A stretch of DNA of 64,000 nucleotides from Natrinema salinisoli (GCF_020405205.1 NZ_CP084469.1:620001-684000); one strand, 5' to 3'; positions 17,091 through 26,721 are shown, counted from the stretch's first letter. The notes: generated by a model not told the origin, from the sequence alone. Program-made: numbers and translations.

Positions 17091-19001
17091 ATGTCATACA
17101 ATGGCATGCACTATGGGGAGGAATGGTATCGGCGTGGGTTCATGAAAGCGACCGGAGCGGCCACTGTACTCGGGTTGCAAGCAAGCATCGTCGGAGCGCA
17201 GGAGAACGGTCAAGGCGGCGAGGTCGTCACCACGGACGAGCAACCGGAGCTACCGGACGCACAACAGCGCATCGACCTGGCCGAACGGGTCGGTCCGCGA
17301 GACTTCCACGAGGAGAACTACGAGATAATCAACGTCCACCGCCGCAAGGAGGCGGTTCAGACGCTGTTGCGTGACCCGGAGGTCAACCGGGTCGCGAGCG
17401 ACTGGATCGCCCACTTCATCAGTTACGAGGCGCTGACGAACCACCTCGACGCGATCAGCATCCAGGGGCCGACGGATTACACCGTCGACGGGAGCCTCGA
17501 ATCGGGGACGTTCGACGTCACGGCGGTCGACCGGCAGACGATCTACGGGCTGATCGACCGGCGACGGAACGAGATCGTCGCGCTGCAGATCGAGGAGCCC
17601 ACCGACGTCCAGTGGACCGAGGAGTACGAGCAGGAGCAGACACGTCGGGTTCAGCTCTTGCTGGACCAGCAAGAGATACAGCAGTACCTGCAAGGCAAGG
17701 ACTACTGGCCGATGATAAAAGTGGCCGAAAGCATCACGAGCGGCCGCGGCCTCGCGCACTACGAGATTTCGGTGGTCATCCTCTACGCCGTCGACGAGGA
17801 GAACGTCAGCGTCGTCTCCGGGTTCATCGACGTGCGCGAAGAGGGCAACCCCGAGTTCCTGACGGCGTACATCGTCGACGACTTCATCCGGTATCCGGTC
17901 CAGCAGATGGCGCGGGAAACCGCCACGAACGACGAGTCGGTCCTCGGGCAGGTTCCGAACGTGCCCGTGGAGAAACGGCCGATGAAGACCGCCAACAACG
18001 GATTCCATCGGTTCGAAACCCTGCCTGAACAGCAGTTCCAGCAGGACAACTGGGACATCAGGTGGGAACCGCCCGAGACGCAGGGCGTGACCTTCTGGGG
18101 CGAGTACAACGGCAAGCCCGTGTTCAGCACGATGAACGCGATGGCGACACCGACGGCCTACGGGCTCCCGCCGCGCGAGGGCCGCAACACCCGAGAGTGG
18201 TACTTCCCGGACAACGAGCCGGTCATCAACGGCCACCACATCTTCTGGGACATCCACAGCATCCCCTTCGGCGGACCCGGCCAGTTGGCGAAGATAGACT
18301 ACCCCGCACGCCGCGGGCATCCTTCGGGCTTCCAGTTCCGGACCCACTACCACACGGGGGCACAGGGCCGCGGGAGCGTCGACTTCCACACCGGGGCGCA
18401 GTTCGGGCCGTACAACTACAACATCTCCTACGAGTTCTTCGAGGACGGGCGCATCGTCCCCATCTGGCGCCGTCACGGGCCAGGCTACGTGGTCGAGGCG
18501 CTGCGTAACTACGGCGTCCCCGAGGACTGGGAGGGCGAGGAGACCGTCGTCCAGCAGTACCTCCATCTCACGGCCCTGGAGCCAACGCCCGGAACGACCG
18601 ACGGCGGCGTCCGGACGCAAGTCTTCGACGGAGAGGAGTGGGTCACCCCCGAGAACGAATTCTACCTCGTCGGCGAACCCGGCCAGAAGGTCCGGTTCTC
18701 CAACCCCGACGGGAGCGAGCAAATCGACGTGCCGCTGAACCGCAACCTCGAGGTCGTCGTCGTCCGGCCCAACTCCGACGAAATCGGTCCCGCGCAGGAC
18801 CAGGTGACCCGGACGATGGACAGGGAGGTCGAAAGCGAGTTCTACCATCCCGCCCAGTACGTCGACGACGAAAGCATCCAGGACCAGCGGGTCATCTTCT
18901 GGCTCATCATGGAGGCCTCGATGGACGAGGTGCCCCACCCGGCGGGCGTCACCGGCTACGTCGCGCAGGCAGAGTTCCAGCTCAACGGGTACGAGAACTA
19001 A
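17091..19001 (+). CDS. Tat-exported copper-amine-oxidase-like protein with degenerate copper site
   Basis: A 636-residue protein. Twin Arg at residues 14-15 (WYRRGFMKATGAATVLGLQ) directs Tat export. The fold of copper amine oxidases is recognisable: N2/N3-like domains (about 50-200) and a large beta-sandwich with GVTFWGEYNGKPVFSTMNAMATP near 345 and the quinone-cofactor region GPYNYN (439-444), where Tyr443 aligns with the self-processing Tyr of T-x-x-N-Y-D/E. The copper ligands do not hold: the H-x-H site about 49 residues on reads YLHLT (490-494), and the third His position reads as Met in WLIMEASMDEVPH. The first position T of the signature is Gly and the last D/E is Asn. It may be inactive or use another chemistry. 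The gene stands alone. Confidence 0.8.
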   Translation: MSYNGMHYGEEWYRRGFMKATGAATVLGLQASIVGAQENGQGGEVVTTDEQPELPDAQQRIDLAERVGPRDFHEENYEIINVHRRKEAVQTLLRDPEVNRVASDWIAHFISYEALTNHLDAISIQGPTDYTVDGSLESGTFDVTAVDRQTIYGLIDRRRNEIVALQIEEPTDVQWTEEYEQEQTRRVQLLLDQQEIQQYLQGKDYWPMIKVAESITSGRGLAHYEISVVILYAVDEENVSVVSGFIDVREEGNPEFLTAYIVDDFIRYPVQQMARETATNDESVLGQVPNVPVEKRPMKTANNGFHRFETLPEQQFQQDNWDIRWEPPETQGVTFWGEYNGKPVFSTMNAMATPTAYGLPPREGRNTREWYFPDNEPVINGHHIFWDIHSIPFGGPGQLAKIDYPARRGHPSGFQFRTHYHTGAQGRGSVDFHTGAQFGPYNYNISYEFFEDGRIVPIWRRHGPGYVVEALRNYGVPEDWEGEETVVQQYLHLTALEPTPGTTDGGVRTQVFDGEEWVTPENEFYLVGEPGQKVRFSNPDGSEQIDVPLNRNLEVVVVRPNSDEIGPAQDQVTRTMDREVESEFYHPAQYVDDESIQDQRVIFWLIMEASMDEVPHPAGVTGYVAQAEFQLNGYEN

Positions 19002-19289
19002 TCCGACTCTCGACGCTTCATCTTTATCGACATCGAAGTAGAGTAGATACGAGTACAGTAGTCGGCCCGACCGATGTACGGCACCACTGTCGGAACCCAA
19101 CTGCAGTGGCGAACGATCCAGTGGCGATCAGTCCTCGAGTGGTTCCGTTCGTTGAGTGACTCTCAGCACGAGGGTGAGCGTTGGCTAACAGTTACCGTTC
19201 TACTCTCATCTCGGGTGATCGCCCCTCGAAAGCACTGGTTATGGAATCGCTGAATTTATCGAACTACTGGTACGGTAGTCGTCGGCGGT

Positions 19290-20705
19290 TCAGTCGTCCT
19301 GTCCGAGAATACCGCGCTCGGTCATCTTCCGGGGATCGAGCACCTCGTCGGCCTCCTCCTCGGTGAGATAGCCCTTCTCGAGGACGACCTCGCGAACGGT
19401 CTTGTCCTCCTTGAGCGCGGTCTTGGCGACCTCGCTGGCCTTGTCGTAGCCGATGTGGACGTTCAGCGAGGTTGCCATCGCCATCGACTGTTCGACGCGG
19501 TCCTCGCAGTACCTCTCGTTGGCCTCGAGTTTACGAACGAACCGCTCGCCGAAGACCTGGCTCGCGTTCGAGATGAGTTCGGCCGACTCGAGGAAGTTGT
19601 GTGCCAGCACGGGCTTGTAGAGGTTGAGGTCGATCTGGCCCTCCGCAGCGCCGGCGGAGACCGCGGCGTCGTTGCCGACGACCTGCTTGTGGACCTGATT
19701 GACGGCCTCGGCGACGACCGGGTTGATCTTCCCGGGCATGATCGAGGAGCCGGGCTGGTTCTCGGGCTGTTCGATCTCTCCGAGTCCGTTACGCGGGCCG
19801 GAAGCGAGCAGTCGGAGGTCGTTCGCGATCTTGTTCAGCGAGCCGGCGACGGTCCGGAGCGCGCCGTGGGCCTCGCTCATCGCGTCGTGGGCGGCCTGGG
19901 CCTCGAAGTGGTTGTCGGCCTCGCGGAACTGGACGCCGGTCTCCTTCGTGATGTACTCGGCCGCGCGGCCGGGGAACTCCTCGTGGGTGTTGAGACCGGT
20001 TCCGGTCGCGGTACCGCCGAGTGCCAGTTCGCCGAGGTGGTCCCGTACCTGATCGACGCGGGCCAGCCCCTTCTCGACCTGGGTCCGGTAGCCCGAAAAC
20101 TCCTGTCCGAGCGTGACCGGCGTCGCGTCCTGCAGGTGCGTGCGACCGGTCTTGACGACGTCGTCGAACTCCTCCTCTTTCTCCTCGAGGGCCTCGCGGA
20201 GGGTATCGAGCGCCGGGATGACGTCCTTCTCGACGGCCTCGAGGGAGGCGACGTGCATCGCGGTCGGGATGACGTCGTTGGACGACTGGCCGTAGTTGAC
20301 GTGGTCGTTGGGGTGGACGACGCGGTCGCCGATCTCGCTGCCCATGATTTCGGCGGCACGGTTGGCGATGACCTCGTTGGCGTTCATGTTCGAGGACGTC
20401 CCGGAGCCGGTCTGGAAGACGTCGACCGGGAACTGGTCGTCGTGTTCGCCGGCGATGACCTCGTCGGCGGCCTCGATGATCGCCTCGGCGACGTCGTCGT
20501 CGACCAGGCCGAGGTCGCGGTTGGCCTGTGCGGCGGCCTTCTTGACGACGCCCAGTCCGCGGACGAACCGACGGCTGAACGTGATCCCCGAGATGGGGAA
20601 GTTCTGAATGGCACGTTGGGTCTGTGCGCCCCAATACGCGTCCGCTGGCACCTGCATCTCGCCGAGGCTGTCCTCCTCGATTCGGTAGTCGTCTCCGTCT
20701 GCCAT
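19290..20705 (-). CDS. fumC: Fumarate hydratase class II
   Basis: A 471-residue enzyme of the TCA cycle that interconverts fumarate and (S)-malate in the cytoplasm. The superfamily signature GSSIMPGKINP is clear, as are the upstream QTGSGTSSNMNANEV and TGRTHLQDATPVTLGQEF (catalytic His region) blocks. Length fits the homotetrameric, iron-free class II enzymes. The ATG at 20705 gives the normal N-terminus (MADGDDYRIEEDSLGEMQVPADAYWGAQT); a much longer upstream frame is a GC artefact. It starts 20 bp after the PH-domain gene, so co-transcription is possible. Confidence 0.95.
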   Translation of the reverse strand: MADGDDYRIEEDSLGEMQVPADAYWGAQTQRAIQNFPISGITFSRRFVRGLGVVKKAAAQANRDLGLVDDDVAEAIIEAADEVIAGEHDDQFPVDVFQTGSGTSSNMNANEVIANRAAEIMGSEIGDRVVHPNDHVNYGQSSNDVIPTAMHVASLEAVEKDVIPALDTLREALEEKEEEFDDVVKTGRTHLQDATPVTLGQEFSGYRTQVEKGLARVDQVRDHLGELALGGTATGTGLNTHEEFPGRAAEYITKETGVQFREADNHFEAQAAHDAMSEAHGALRTVAGSLNKIANDLRLLASGPRNGLGEIEQPENQPGSSIMPGKINPVVAEAVNQVHKQVVGNDAAVSAGAAEGQIDLNLYKPVLAHNFLESAELISNASQVFGERFVRKLEANERYCEDRVEQSMAMATSLNVHIGYDKASEVAKTALKEDKTVREVVLEKGYLTEEEADEVLDPRKMTERGILGQDD

Positions 20706-20725
20706 ACGCGGAGCCTCGGCTCCAG

Positions 20726-22369
20726 TCAGGTAAAATCCACCGAAAGGCCGATATCGTCCGCGCGAGCGCGCTCGCGCAGCGCAGACTGGAGCCGGTCCCG
20801 GCCGGTGTCCTGTATACCGCGGGCCGTCTCGAGGTCGATATCGTAGATCGTCGGCGTCCCCCAGGCGAAGGTCCGCGAGCTGGCGGTATCGACGACCAGC
20901 GACGCCAGCCCGAGCCGACGCTGGAAGACCGATCGGCGGGTCGAGATCGTCTGGATCCGGTAGTACGGAACGACCGTCGTCCGCCGTTTCCAGAACCCGC
21001 TTCGGACGACGAGGTGGTCGTCGCCTACGACGTACCCCAGATGAACGTACTTCAGGTGCGCCGCGGGCGGCACTGCGGCGAAGACGATCGCGGTGAGATA
21101 CCACCGCTCGAGCGCGGTGACCGCCGCGAGCCCGAACGCGGCGGCGACGATGACGGTTGCTATCAGGGCGTACCGGACGAGGTATCGTCGACGGGCCAGC
21201 GTCGGCGGGCTCCGGAACGCCGCCGACTCGAGGCCGGTGAGGTTCGCAGCGAACTGTCTGACTCGGGACGCGTCGGCAAGGGGAACGGCCGACTGGCTCC
21301 CGCTGCTACTATCGGGTCCGTAGCCGGCGGTCTCGACCCAGAGGCCGGCGTAGCCGAGCAGCCGCTGGACCGGGTTGTCGGTGATCGATACCGCCTGAAT
21401 CTTGTCGGCGGGGATCGACCCGCTGTAGCGCTGGGCGAGCCCTCGTTCGTAGACGAAGTCCTCGCCGGCCCGCCCCAGCCGGAAGTCGTAGTACGCCACG
21501 AACGTGTAACCGACGTTCAGGACGTACGTGACGATGACCCCGTTGACGAGCGACACCAGCGTCAGGATCCCGTAACTCCCGACCGAGCCGCTCTGGAGAT
21601 CCGCCGGCCCACCGAACGGCCGGGCAACGGCAATGAGGTACTCGAGGATCGCATCGTTCGCGAGGAAGAAGAGGAACAGAAGCCCCGCGCCGGCCGCGGG
21701 TCGGAACGAGGACAGCGAGTACAGGAGCAATTCTCGCGGCTCGAGGGCGAACAACTGCCGTCGACGGGGTCGGTCAGCGGGCGCTCGTTCCGCGGACGGC
21801 GTCGATCCGGGTTCCGAACGCGATCGAGTATCCGGTGTGCCGGCGCTCGAGTCGTCGGTATTGACGGCGGTATCGGTGGATTCCGATTCGCTACCGGTCT
21901 CGTCCGGGTCGCGCCGGGGCTCTCTTACCTCGGCAGTTCGACGGCGGATATCGCGCTGTAATCGCGTCGCGTCCGCCTCGCTGACGAACTGGAGCGACGC
22001 CTCGGTGTCGCCGCCGCCGGCGGTTTCGATCGAGACGACGGCGAGTCCGAGCACGCGCTGGAAGACGCCCTGCGCGACGTCTACGTTCTGAATGCGCCGA
22101 TACGGAATCTCGCGCGAGCGCCGGGAGAACACGCCCGAGGTGACGTCGAACGTGTCCGCGGTGACGGCGTAGGTGAACCGATAGTAGTACGCGATGCCGT
22201 AGGCGACGCCGGCGACGAGTCCGATCGGTGCCAGCACGAAGATCCAGCCGACGTCCACGAACTCGAAGATACTCGAGAGGATCATGACGAGGAAAAACGG
22301 CATCGAGAATCCGGTGACGCCGCGCTGGAGGGCCATCGACACCGCGCTGAGTGGATGGAGTCGGTTCAT
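20726..22369 (-). CDS. Large PH-domain (DUF304/bPH2) membrane protein, YdbT-like, copy 2
   Basis: A 547-residue paralogue of the protein at 11.0-12.6 kb, with the same order of membrane-helix pairs and bPH2 domains: VTADTFDVTSGVFSRRSREIPYRRIQNVD in repeat 1 and a closely related third repeat. A long hydrophilic acidic/Ser insert (about 145-205) replaces the shorter one of copy 1. It begins 1 bp after the stop of the YdbS-like gene upstream and ends 20 bp before fumC. Role unknown, presumably the same type of membrane complex as copy 1. Confidence 0.85.
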   Translation of the reverse strand: MNRLHPLSAVSMALQRGVTGFSMPFFLVMILSSIFEFVDVGWIFVLAPIGLVAGVAYGIAYYYRFTYAVTADTFDVTSGVFSRRSREIPYRRIQNVDVAQGVFQRVLGLAVVSIETAGGGDTEASLQFVSEADATRLQRDIRRRTAEVREPRRDPDETGSESESTDTAVNTDDSSAGTPDTRSRSEPGSTPSAERAPADRPRRRQLFALEPRELLLYSLSSFRPAAGAGLLFLFFLANDAILEYLIAVARPFGGPADLQSGSVGSYGILTLVSLVNGVIVTYVLNVGYTFVAYYDFRLGRAGEDFVYERGLAQRYSGSIPADKIQAVSITDNPVQRLLGYAGLWVETAGYGPDSSSGSQSAVPLADASRVRQFAANLTGLESAAFRSPPTLARRRYLVRYALIATVIVAAAFGLAAVTALERWYLTAIVFAAVPPAAHLKYVHLGYVVGDDHLVVRSGFWKRRTTVVPYYRIQTISTRRSVFQRRLGLASLVVDTASSRTFAWGTPTIYDIDLETARGIQDTGRDRLQSALRERARADDIGLSVDFT

Positions 22370-22370
22370 G

Positions 22371-22832
22371 TTAGACGGCGTCGTCAGCTTCGCTTTCGAC
22401 GGCCAATCCGCGAAGCGTCTCCTGCAGCCGTCGGGCGCGTTCCGGCGTCAATCCCGGGATCCGAACGTCCGCGTTCCGGGTGCCGGCCGTGTAGACCACG
22501 ACGCTCGAGAGGCCGAGCAGCCGCTCGACGGGACCGAACTGGGTGTCGACGTGCTGGACCCGAACGAACGGGACAGCAGTCTCGACGAACGTGACGACAC
22601 CTCGCTCGAGGTAGAGGGCGTCGTCCTGCAGTTCGAACCGCCAGACCCGGTAGAGGCGGACGGCGTAGACGATTCCGAGGAGCAGTGCGAGTACGGATGC
22701 GGCCACGACGGCGACTCCCGGCACGGTAACGAGCCACTGGTCGACGGCAGCGAGGGCGACGGCGAGGACGACCGCCGCGAGGGCACCGCGAGCGATCCAG
22801 AGCAACCGAATGCGGGGATGTAGCGACTCCAT
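22371..22832 (-). CDS. Small PH-domain (DUF304/bPH2) membrane protein, YdbS-like, copy 2
   Basis: A 153-residue protein with two N-terminal transmembrane helices (about 10-55) and one bPH2 domain (LQDDALYLERGVVTFVETAVPFVRVQHVD, then ERLLGLSSVVVYTAG). The C-terminal helix ends like copy 1 (LTPERARRLQETLRGLAVESEADDAV), which confirms paralogy. First gene of the operon with the second YdbT-like protein, with only 1 bp between them. Confidence 0.85.
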   Translation of the reverse strand: MESLHPRIRLLWIARGALAAVVLAVALAAVDQWLVTVPGVAVVAASVLALLLGIVYAVRLYRVWRFELQDDALYLERGVVTFVETAVPFVRVQHVDTQFGPVERLLGLSSVVVYTAGTRNADVRIPGLTPERARRLQETLRGLAVESEADDAV

Positions 22833-23020
22833 ACCCGTATCGTGTCAATACTAATAAATAAAACCACGGTTCCGAACGTGTAGACGTCCTCGAGGCGGTC
22901 GACGGATCGACACGGGAGGCGAAACTCCCGCACTGAAAGGAAACACGAGAGTCAGTTTTCCCACCACTGCTGCGAGGAGGACGGTCGTCCTGATAAAGAG
23001 GGCAGGGTGTCGTAACCCCG

Positions 23021-23281
23021 CTACTGGTTCGCCTCGAGGTCCTCGTACTCAGCGGGCGTGTACGTCGACAGCTCGAGGGCGTGGATATCGGTCGTCATGT
23101 GGTCGCCGAGCGCGTCGTACACTTCTTGATGTTGCTGGACGAGCGGCAGGTCCTCGAAGACCGGCGAGACGACGGTCGCGGCGAGGTGGTCCTCGTCGTG
23201 TTCGTCGCGTGCGTACGTGACCGTCGCGTCGGCGTCTGCGAGGTTCGATTCGATGAGTTCCTCGACGGCTGCTGGTTGCAT
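23021..23281 (-). CDS. BolA family protein
   Basis: An 86-residue protein with the BolA fold (alpha-beta-beta-alpha-alpha-beta): N-terminal VEELIESNLADADATVTYARDE, then LAATVVSPVFEDLPLVQQHQEVYDALG with the conserved HQ-x-VY. BolA proteins work with monothiol glutaredoxins or NfuA-type proteins in Fe-S handling. An Fe-S-related NifU-like gene lies directly upstream on the same strand, 68 bp away, which fits this role. The ATG at 23281 gives the family start. Confidence 0.85.
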   Translation of the reverse strand: MQPAAVEELIESNLADADATVTYARDEHDEDHLAATVVSPVFEDLPLVQQHQEVYDALGDHMTTDIHALELSTYTPAEYEDLEANQ

Positions 23282-23349
23282 AGAAAGAACGTGCACCGCT
23301 CGAGGCAAAAACGCCGCGGTCCCGGCCAGTGAGAGGGAGTACCGCTCTC

Positions 23350-23676
23350 TCAGAACGGCACGTCGGAGGGGACGTCTTTTCCTGACGAGTTGCCGTCGCC
23401 CAGCCCGTCGAATCCGGTGGTGACGGAGACGTGATCGACGGCGTCGATATCGGACGGGAGTCGCCGCTGGATCGCCTGCGTCGTCATCGGACTGACCCCA
23501 CAACCGCTACAGGCACCGGTGAGATTGATCGAGACGCGACGCTCCTCGAGATCGACCTCGGTGATCGCGAACTCGCCGCCGTGGCTTTCGATCTGCGGGA
23601 AGTTCCGTCGGAGGAACAGCGACACGTCTTCGCGGATGGCGTCCTCGGGGGACTGCTCCGTTTCGGACTCGCTCAT
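23350..23676 (-). CDS. NifU C-terminal-domain (Nfu-type) Fe-S scaffold protein
   Basis: A 108-residue protein whose core (about 10-85) is the NifU/Nfu domain with C56-x-x-C59 (LTGACSGCGVSPMTTQAIQRRL), the cysteines that hold a bridging [4Fe-4S] cluster in a dimer. It likely delivers clusters to apoproteins. The C-terminal ~20 residues are Gly/Ser/Asp-rich. The gene precedes bolA on the same strand. The ATG at 23676 was chosen because upstream residues are not family-like. Confidence 0.88.
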   Translation of the reverse strand: MSESETEQSPEDAIREDVSLFLRRNFPQIESHGGEFAITEVDLEERRVSINLTGACSGCGVSPMTTQAIQRRLPSDIDAVDHVSVTTGFDGLGDGNSSGKDVPSDVPF

Positions 23677-23821
23677 GTGAGAGACGAGGGACTGAAGCGG
23701 TATATACTGTCGGGCGAACCGGTTCTCGGCTTGAGTCCGAAACTCCCGCCGATCGGATACCTGTGAACCACCGCGGCCGAAATAGCGCGATTTTATATCG
23801 ACTCGAGACGCCGGGTGGGAT

Positions 23822-24319
23822 ATGTCACTGGCAGCCGAGACGCGCCGCGCGGTCGAACGCCACCCGTTTCTGCTGACCGCCCTCCGGGCAGATATCGTCA
23901 ACTACAGCGCCGCCGCCCGCTTTCTTGAGGTCGACGGCGAACCCGACGCGATCGCGACGGCACTGCGCCGGTACGCCGACGAACTGCCGACGTACGAGAC
24001 GGACGCCCGCGAGGTCCGGGTCCGGATGGAAAGCGGAATCGGGCCGCTCGAGGATACCGACGGGGACACGGACGCGCTCGTCACCGTCGGCGGCGCGGCA
24101 TTTGGCCCCTGCGGTGGCGAACGCACGGCTATCGTCGCGACGGGCGACGTCGATACGGGTGCGCTCACCGACGTGCTCGCACGCCTTTCGACCGAAGAGA
24201 TTTCGCCCGAGGCGGCAGGCGTTGCCGACGAAACGATGGTGCTCGTGGTCGATCGACTCGCGGGTGCGAACGCGCTTCGCGCGGTCGAGGACGCGCTCGA
24301 GCGAGTGCGCGTTCGGTAG
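23822..24319 (+). CDS. Conserved haloarchaeal protein (DUF7523-like)
   Basis: A 165-residue acidic protein beginning SLAAETRRAVERHPFLLTALRADIVNYSAAARFL, a helix-turn-helix-like N-terminus, then alternating beta strands and helices (DALVTVGGAAF, TAIVATGDVDTGALTDVL, TMVLVVDRLAGANALRAVEDALE) that suggest two ACT-like folds. I recall this pattern only as a haloarchaeal protein of unknown function. It is divergent from the Nfu/bolA genes, with 145 bp between the starts. Confidence 0.7.
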   Translation: MSLAAETRRAVERHPFLLTALRADIVNYSAAARFLEVDGEPDAIATALRRYADELPTYETDAREVRVRMESGIGPLEDTDGDTDALVTVGGAAFGPCGGERTAIVATGDVDTGALTDVLARLSTEEISPEAAGVADETMVLVVDRLAGANALRAVEDALERVRVR

Positions 24320-24467
24320 GTGAGACATTAGGTTGCCATTGGTCCGAGCCCAGTTCGACTCCTGTGATGAATGATTGAGATCGTATCAGTCTAATTTGCT
24401 GGAAAGCAGCTCAGTACGACAGTCAGCCGAGCACAACTGATTTGTGACTCATGGCCAACGGTACTGT

Positions 24468-25061
24468 ATGCTGATTCAGGCCGTCTCGGAACCGACGGAC
24501 GAGCCGGTTCCCAGAGCGATCCTCTCCGAACTGATCGCCGACACGATCACCGCGCTGCCCAAAGTAATCTCGGGCGTTCTCTTCCTGGTGGTCGCCTACC
24601 TCCTGATCAAGATCGCACTGTGGGTCACTCGGTCCGTCCTCGAGCGAATGCATCCCGACGAGCAGCGGCTCATCGTGGATCTCTCCGTGACGATCGTGGG
24701 CGTGTTCCTCTGGTTCGGCGCTGCGCTCGCCTTCCTGAAGATCGTCGGGCTGGGTGACGTGGCGGCCAGTTTGGGGACCGCCGGCGGGTTCATCGGGTTG
24801 GGCGTGGCGTTCGCGCTCAAGGAAATGATCGCCGATACGGTCGCCGGTATCTACCTGCTCCGCGATCCGGACTTCGAGGTCGGCGACACCGTCAACACGG
24901 CCTCGGTGACCGGAACGGTCACGCAGATCGACCTCCGGAAGACGCGAATCCGGGCCGACGACGGGACTCTGGTCGTCCTCGCGAACCGCGACGTCGAGAA
25001 GAAGTGGACGAACGAATCGAGCGCCGCGAGCGAATCGCGGGTCGAAGCACCCGCCGAATAG
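24468..25061 (+). CDS. Small mechanosensitive channel (MscS family)
   Basis: A 197-residue protein with three membrane helices (about 20-45, 65-90 and 95-120); the third (VAASLGTAGGFIGLGVAFALKEMIADTVAG) has the Gly/Ala pattern of the MscS pore helix. The following beta domain (about 130-185, DPDFEVGDTVN ... GTVTQIDLRKTRIRADDGTLVVLANRDV) matches MscS. The large C-terminal vestibule domain is mostly absent. It should release solutes on osmotic downshift. The ATG at 24468 is preferred over the GTG at 24444. Confidence 0.88.
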   Translation: MLIQAVSEPTDEPVPRAILSELIADTITALPKVISGVLFLVVAYLLIKIALWVTRSVLERMHPDEQRLIVDLSVTIVGVFLWFGAALAFLKIVGLGDVAASLGTAGGFIGLGVAFALKEMIADTVAGIYLLRDPDFEVGDTVNTASVTGTVTQIDLRKTRIRADDGTLVVLANRDVEKKWTNESSAASESRVEAPAE

Positions 25062-25206
25062 CCGACCGGCTGTGACGGTCCCGCCGACCCTCGAGAGAAG
25101 CCGACGAATGCGGCCGCCGAACTCGTCGGTATCGGTCCGGCTCGAAAACGCGCCGCGTTCGGGTGGCATCACACTGTTTAACTTTCGGCCGGGGGAAGTG
25201 CCGGTA

Positions 25207-26721
25207 ATGACCCTGCACGTGACGAACACGTTGACGGGCGAAAAAGAGCCGTTCGAGCCACAGGATCCCGAGAACGTTCTCCTCTACTACTGTGGCCTGA
25301 CGGTCTCGGATCCGCCACACCTGGGCCACGCGCGGTCGTGGGTCCACGTCGACGTCATGCACCGCTGGCTCGAGCACCTCTCGTACGACGTGCGTCACGT
25401 CGAGAACTTCACCGACGTCAACGAGAAGATCGTCGCCCGCGTCGGCGAGGACGACCTCGGCGAGAGCGAGGGCGACGTCGCGGAGACCTACATCCAGCGG
25501 ACGATCGACGACATGCGCTCGCTGAACCTCCTGCGCGCGGAGGTCTATCCGCGAGTATCCGAACACGTCCCCGAGATCATCGACCTCGTCGAGACGCTGA
25601 TCGAGAAGGGCTACGCCTACGAGTCGAACGGGTCGGTCTACTTCGACGTGAGCAGTTTCGACGAGTACGGCAAGCTCTCGAACCAGGAACTCGACGAGAT
25701 CGAGTCCCAGGGCGACCCCGACGAGCGCACCGAAAAGCGCAATCCGGCGGATTTCGCGCTCTGGAAGGCCGGCGGTGTCGATCCCGACGCGGTCGAAGAG
25801 CACCGCCACGAGGGCGTCGACCACGGCGGCGACCCGCCCGAGGGACTGACCTGGGAGTCGCCGTGGAGCGAGGGCCGACCGGGCTGGCACATCGAGTGCT
25901 CGGCGATGAGCATGACCCACCTCGACGAGACGCTGGACGTCCACGTCGGCGGTCGCGATCTGGTCTTCCCCCACCACGAAAACGAGATCGCACAGTCGGA
26001 AGCCGCGACGGACCGGCAGTTCGCGAACTACTGGCTCCACTGCGAACTGTTCCAGATGGACGAGGAGAAGATGTCCTCGAGTCTGGGCAACTTCGTCACG
26101 GTCGACGAGGCGATCGACCGCTGGGGGACGAACGTCATGCGGACGTTCCTGACCGCCGGCTCCTACAACAGCAAACAGCTCTACTCGGACGAGACGATTG
26201 CCGAAGCTCAGGAGCGATGGGAGCAACTCGAGCGCGGCTACGAGGCGGCCGTCGACGCCCTCGACTCGCCGGCGGCGAGTTCGAAGGTCGCGGACGAGTC
26301 GCTCCGCGACGAGGTCGACGGCGCGCGCGAAGCGTTCGCGACCGCGATGAACGACGACTTCAACACGCGGGAGGCCCAGTCCGCGCTCCTCTCCGTGTCG
26401 ACGGCGATCAACCGGCACCTCGAGGAGAGCAGCGGGGACGGTGACGAAGGTGCGGGCTACGATTACCGCGGCCTCCGGCAGGCCGTCGAGACCCTCGAGG
26501 AACTGGGTCGCATCCTCGGCCTCTCCTTTACCGGCGAGACGACGGGCTCCGCGGAACTCGCGGGCGACGTCGTCGACCTCGTGCTCGACGTCCGCGAGCG
26601 GGAACGCGAGGCAGGCAACTACGAGCGGGCCGACGAGTTGCGCGACGAACTCGAGGCGCTCGGGATCGAAGTGCAGGATACGGACGACGGCTCGACGTAT
26701 CGACTGCCGTCGGGGGAGTAA
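25207..26721 (+). CDS. cysS: Cysteinyl-tRNA synthetase
   Basis: A 504-residue class I synthetase that charges tRNA-Cys. The zinc Cys29 lies in YYCGLTVSD, the HIGH motif is PHLGHARSW (37-45), ERHE-like metal site ECSAMSM with HVGGRDLVFPHHENEIAQSEA, and KMSSS at 288-292. The C-terminal DALR-type domain has the usual VREREREAGNYERADELRDEL segment. It belongs to the standard CysRS family, with charging directly on tRNA rather than by the SepRS/SepCysS route of methanogens. The ATG at 25207 gives the family start (MTLHVTNTLTGEKEPF). Confidence 0.96.
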   Translation: MTLHVTNTLTGEKEPFEPQDPENVLLYYCGLTVSDPPHLGHARSWVHVDVMHRWLEHLSYDVRHVENFTDVNEKIVARVGEDDLGESEGDVAETYIQRTIDDMRSLNLLRAEVYPRVSEHVPEIIDLVETLIEKGYAYESNGSVYFDVSSFDEYGKLSNQELDEIESQGDPDERTEKRNPADFALWKAGGVDPDAVEEHRHEGVDHGGDPPEGLTWESPWSEGRPGWHIECSAMSMTHLDETLDVHVGGRDLVFPHHENEIAQSEAATDRQFANYWLHCELFQMDEEKMSSSLGNFVTVDEAIDRWGTNVMRTFLTAGSYNSKQLYSDETIAEAQERWEQLERGYEAAVDALDSPAASSKVADESLRDEVDGAREAFATAMNDDFNTREAQSALLSVSTAINRHLEESSGDGDEGAGYDYRGLRQAVETLEELGRILGLSFTGETTGSAELAGDVVDLVLDVREREREAGNYERADELRDELEALGIEVQDTDDGSTYRLPSGE

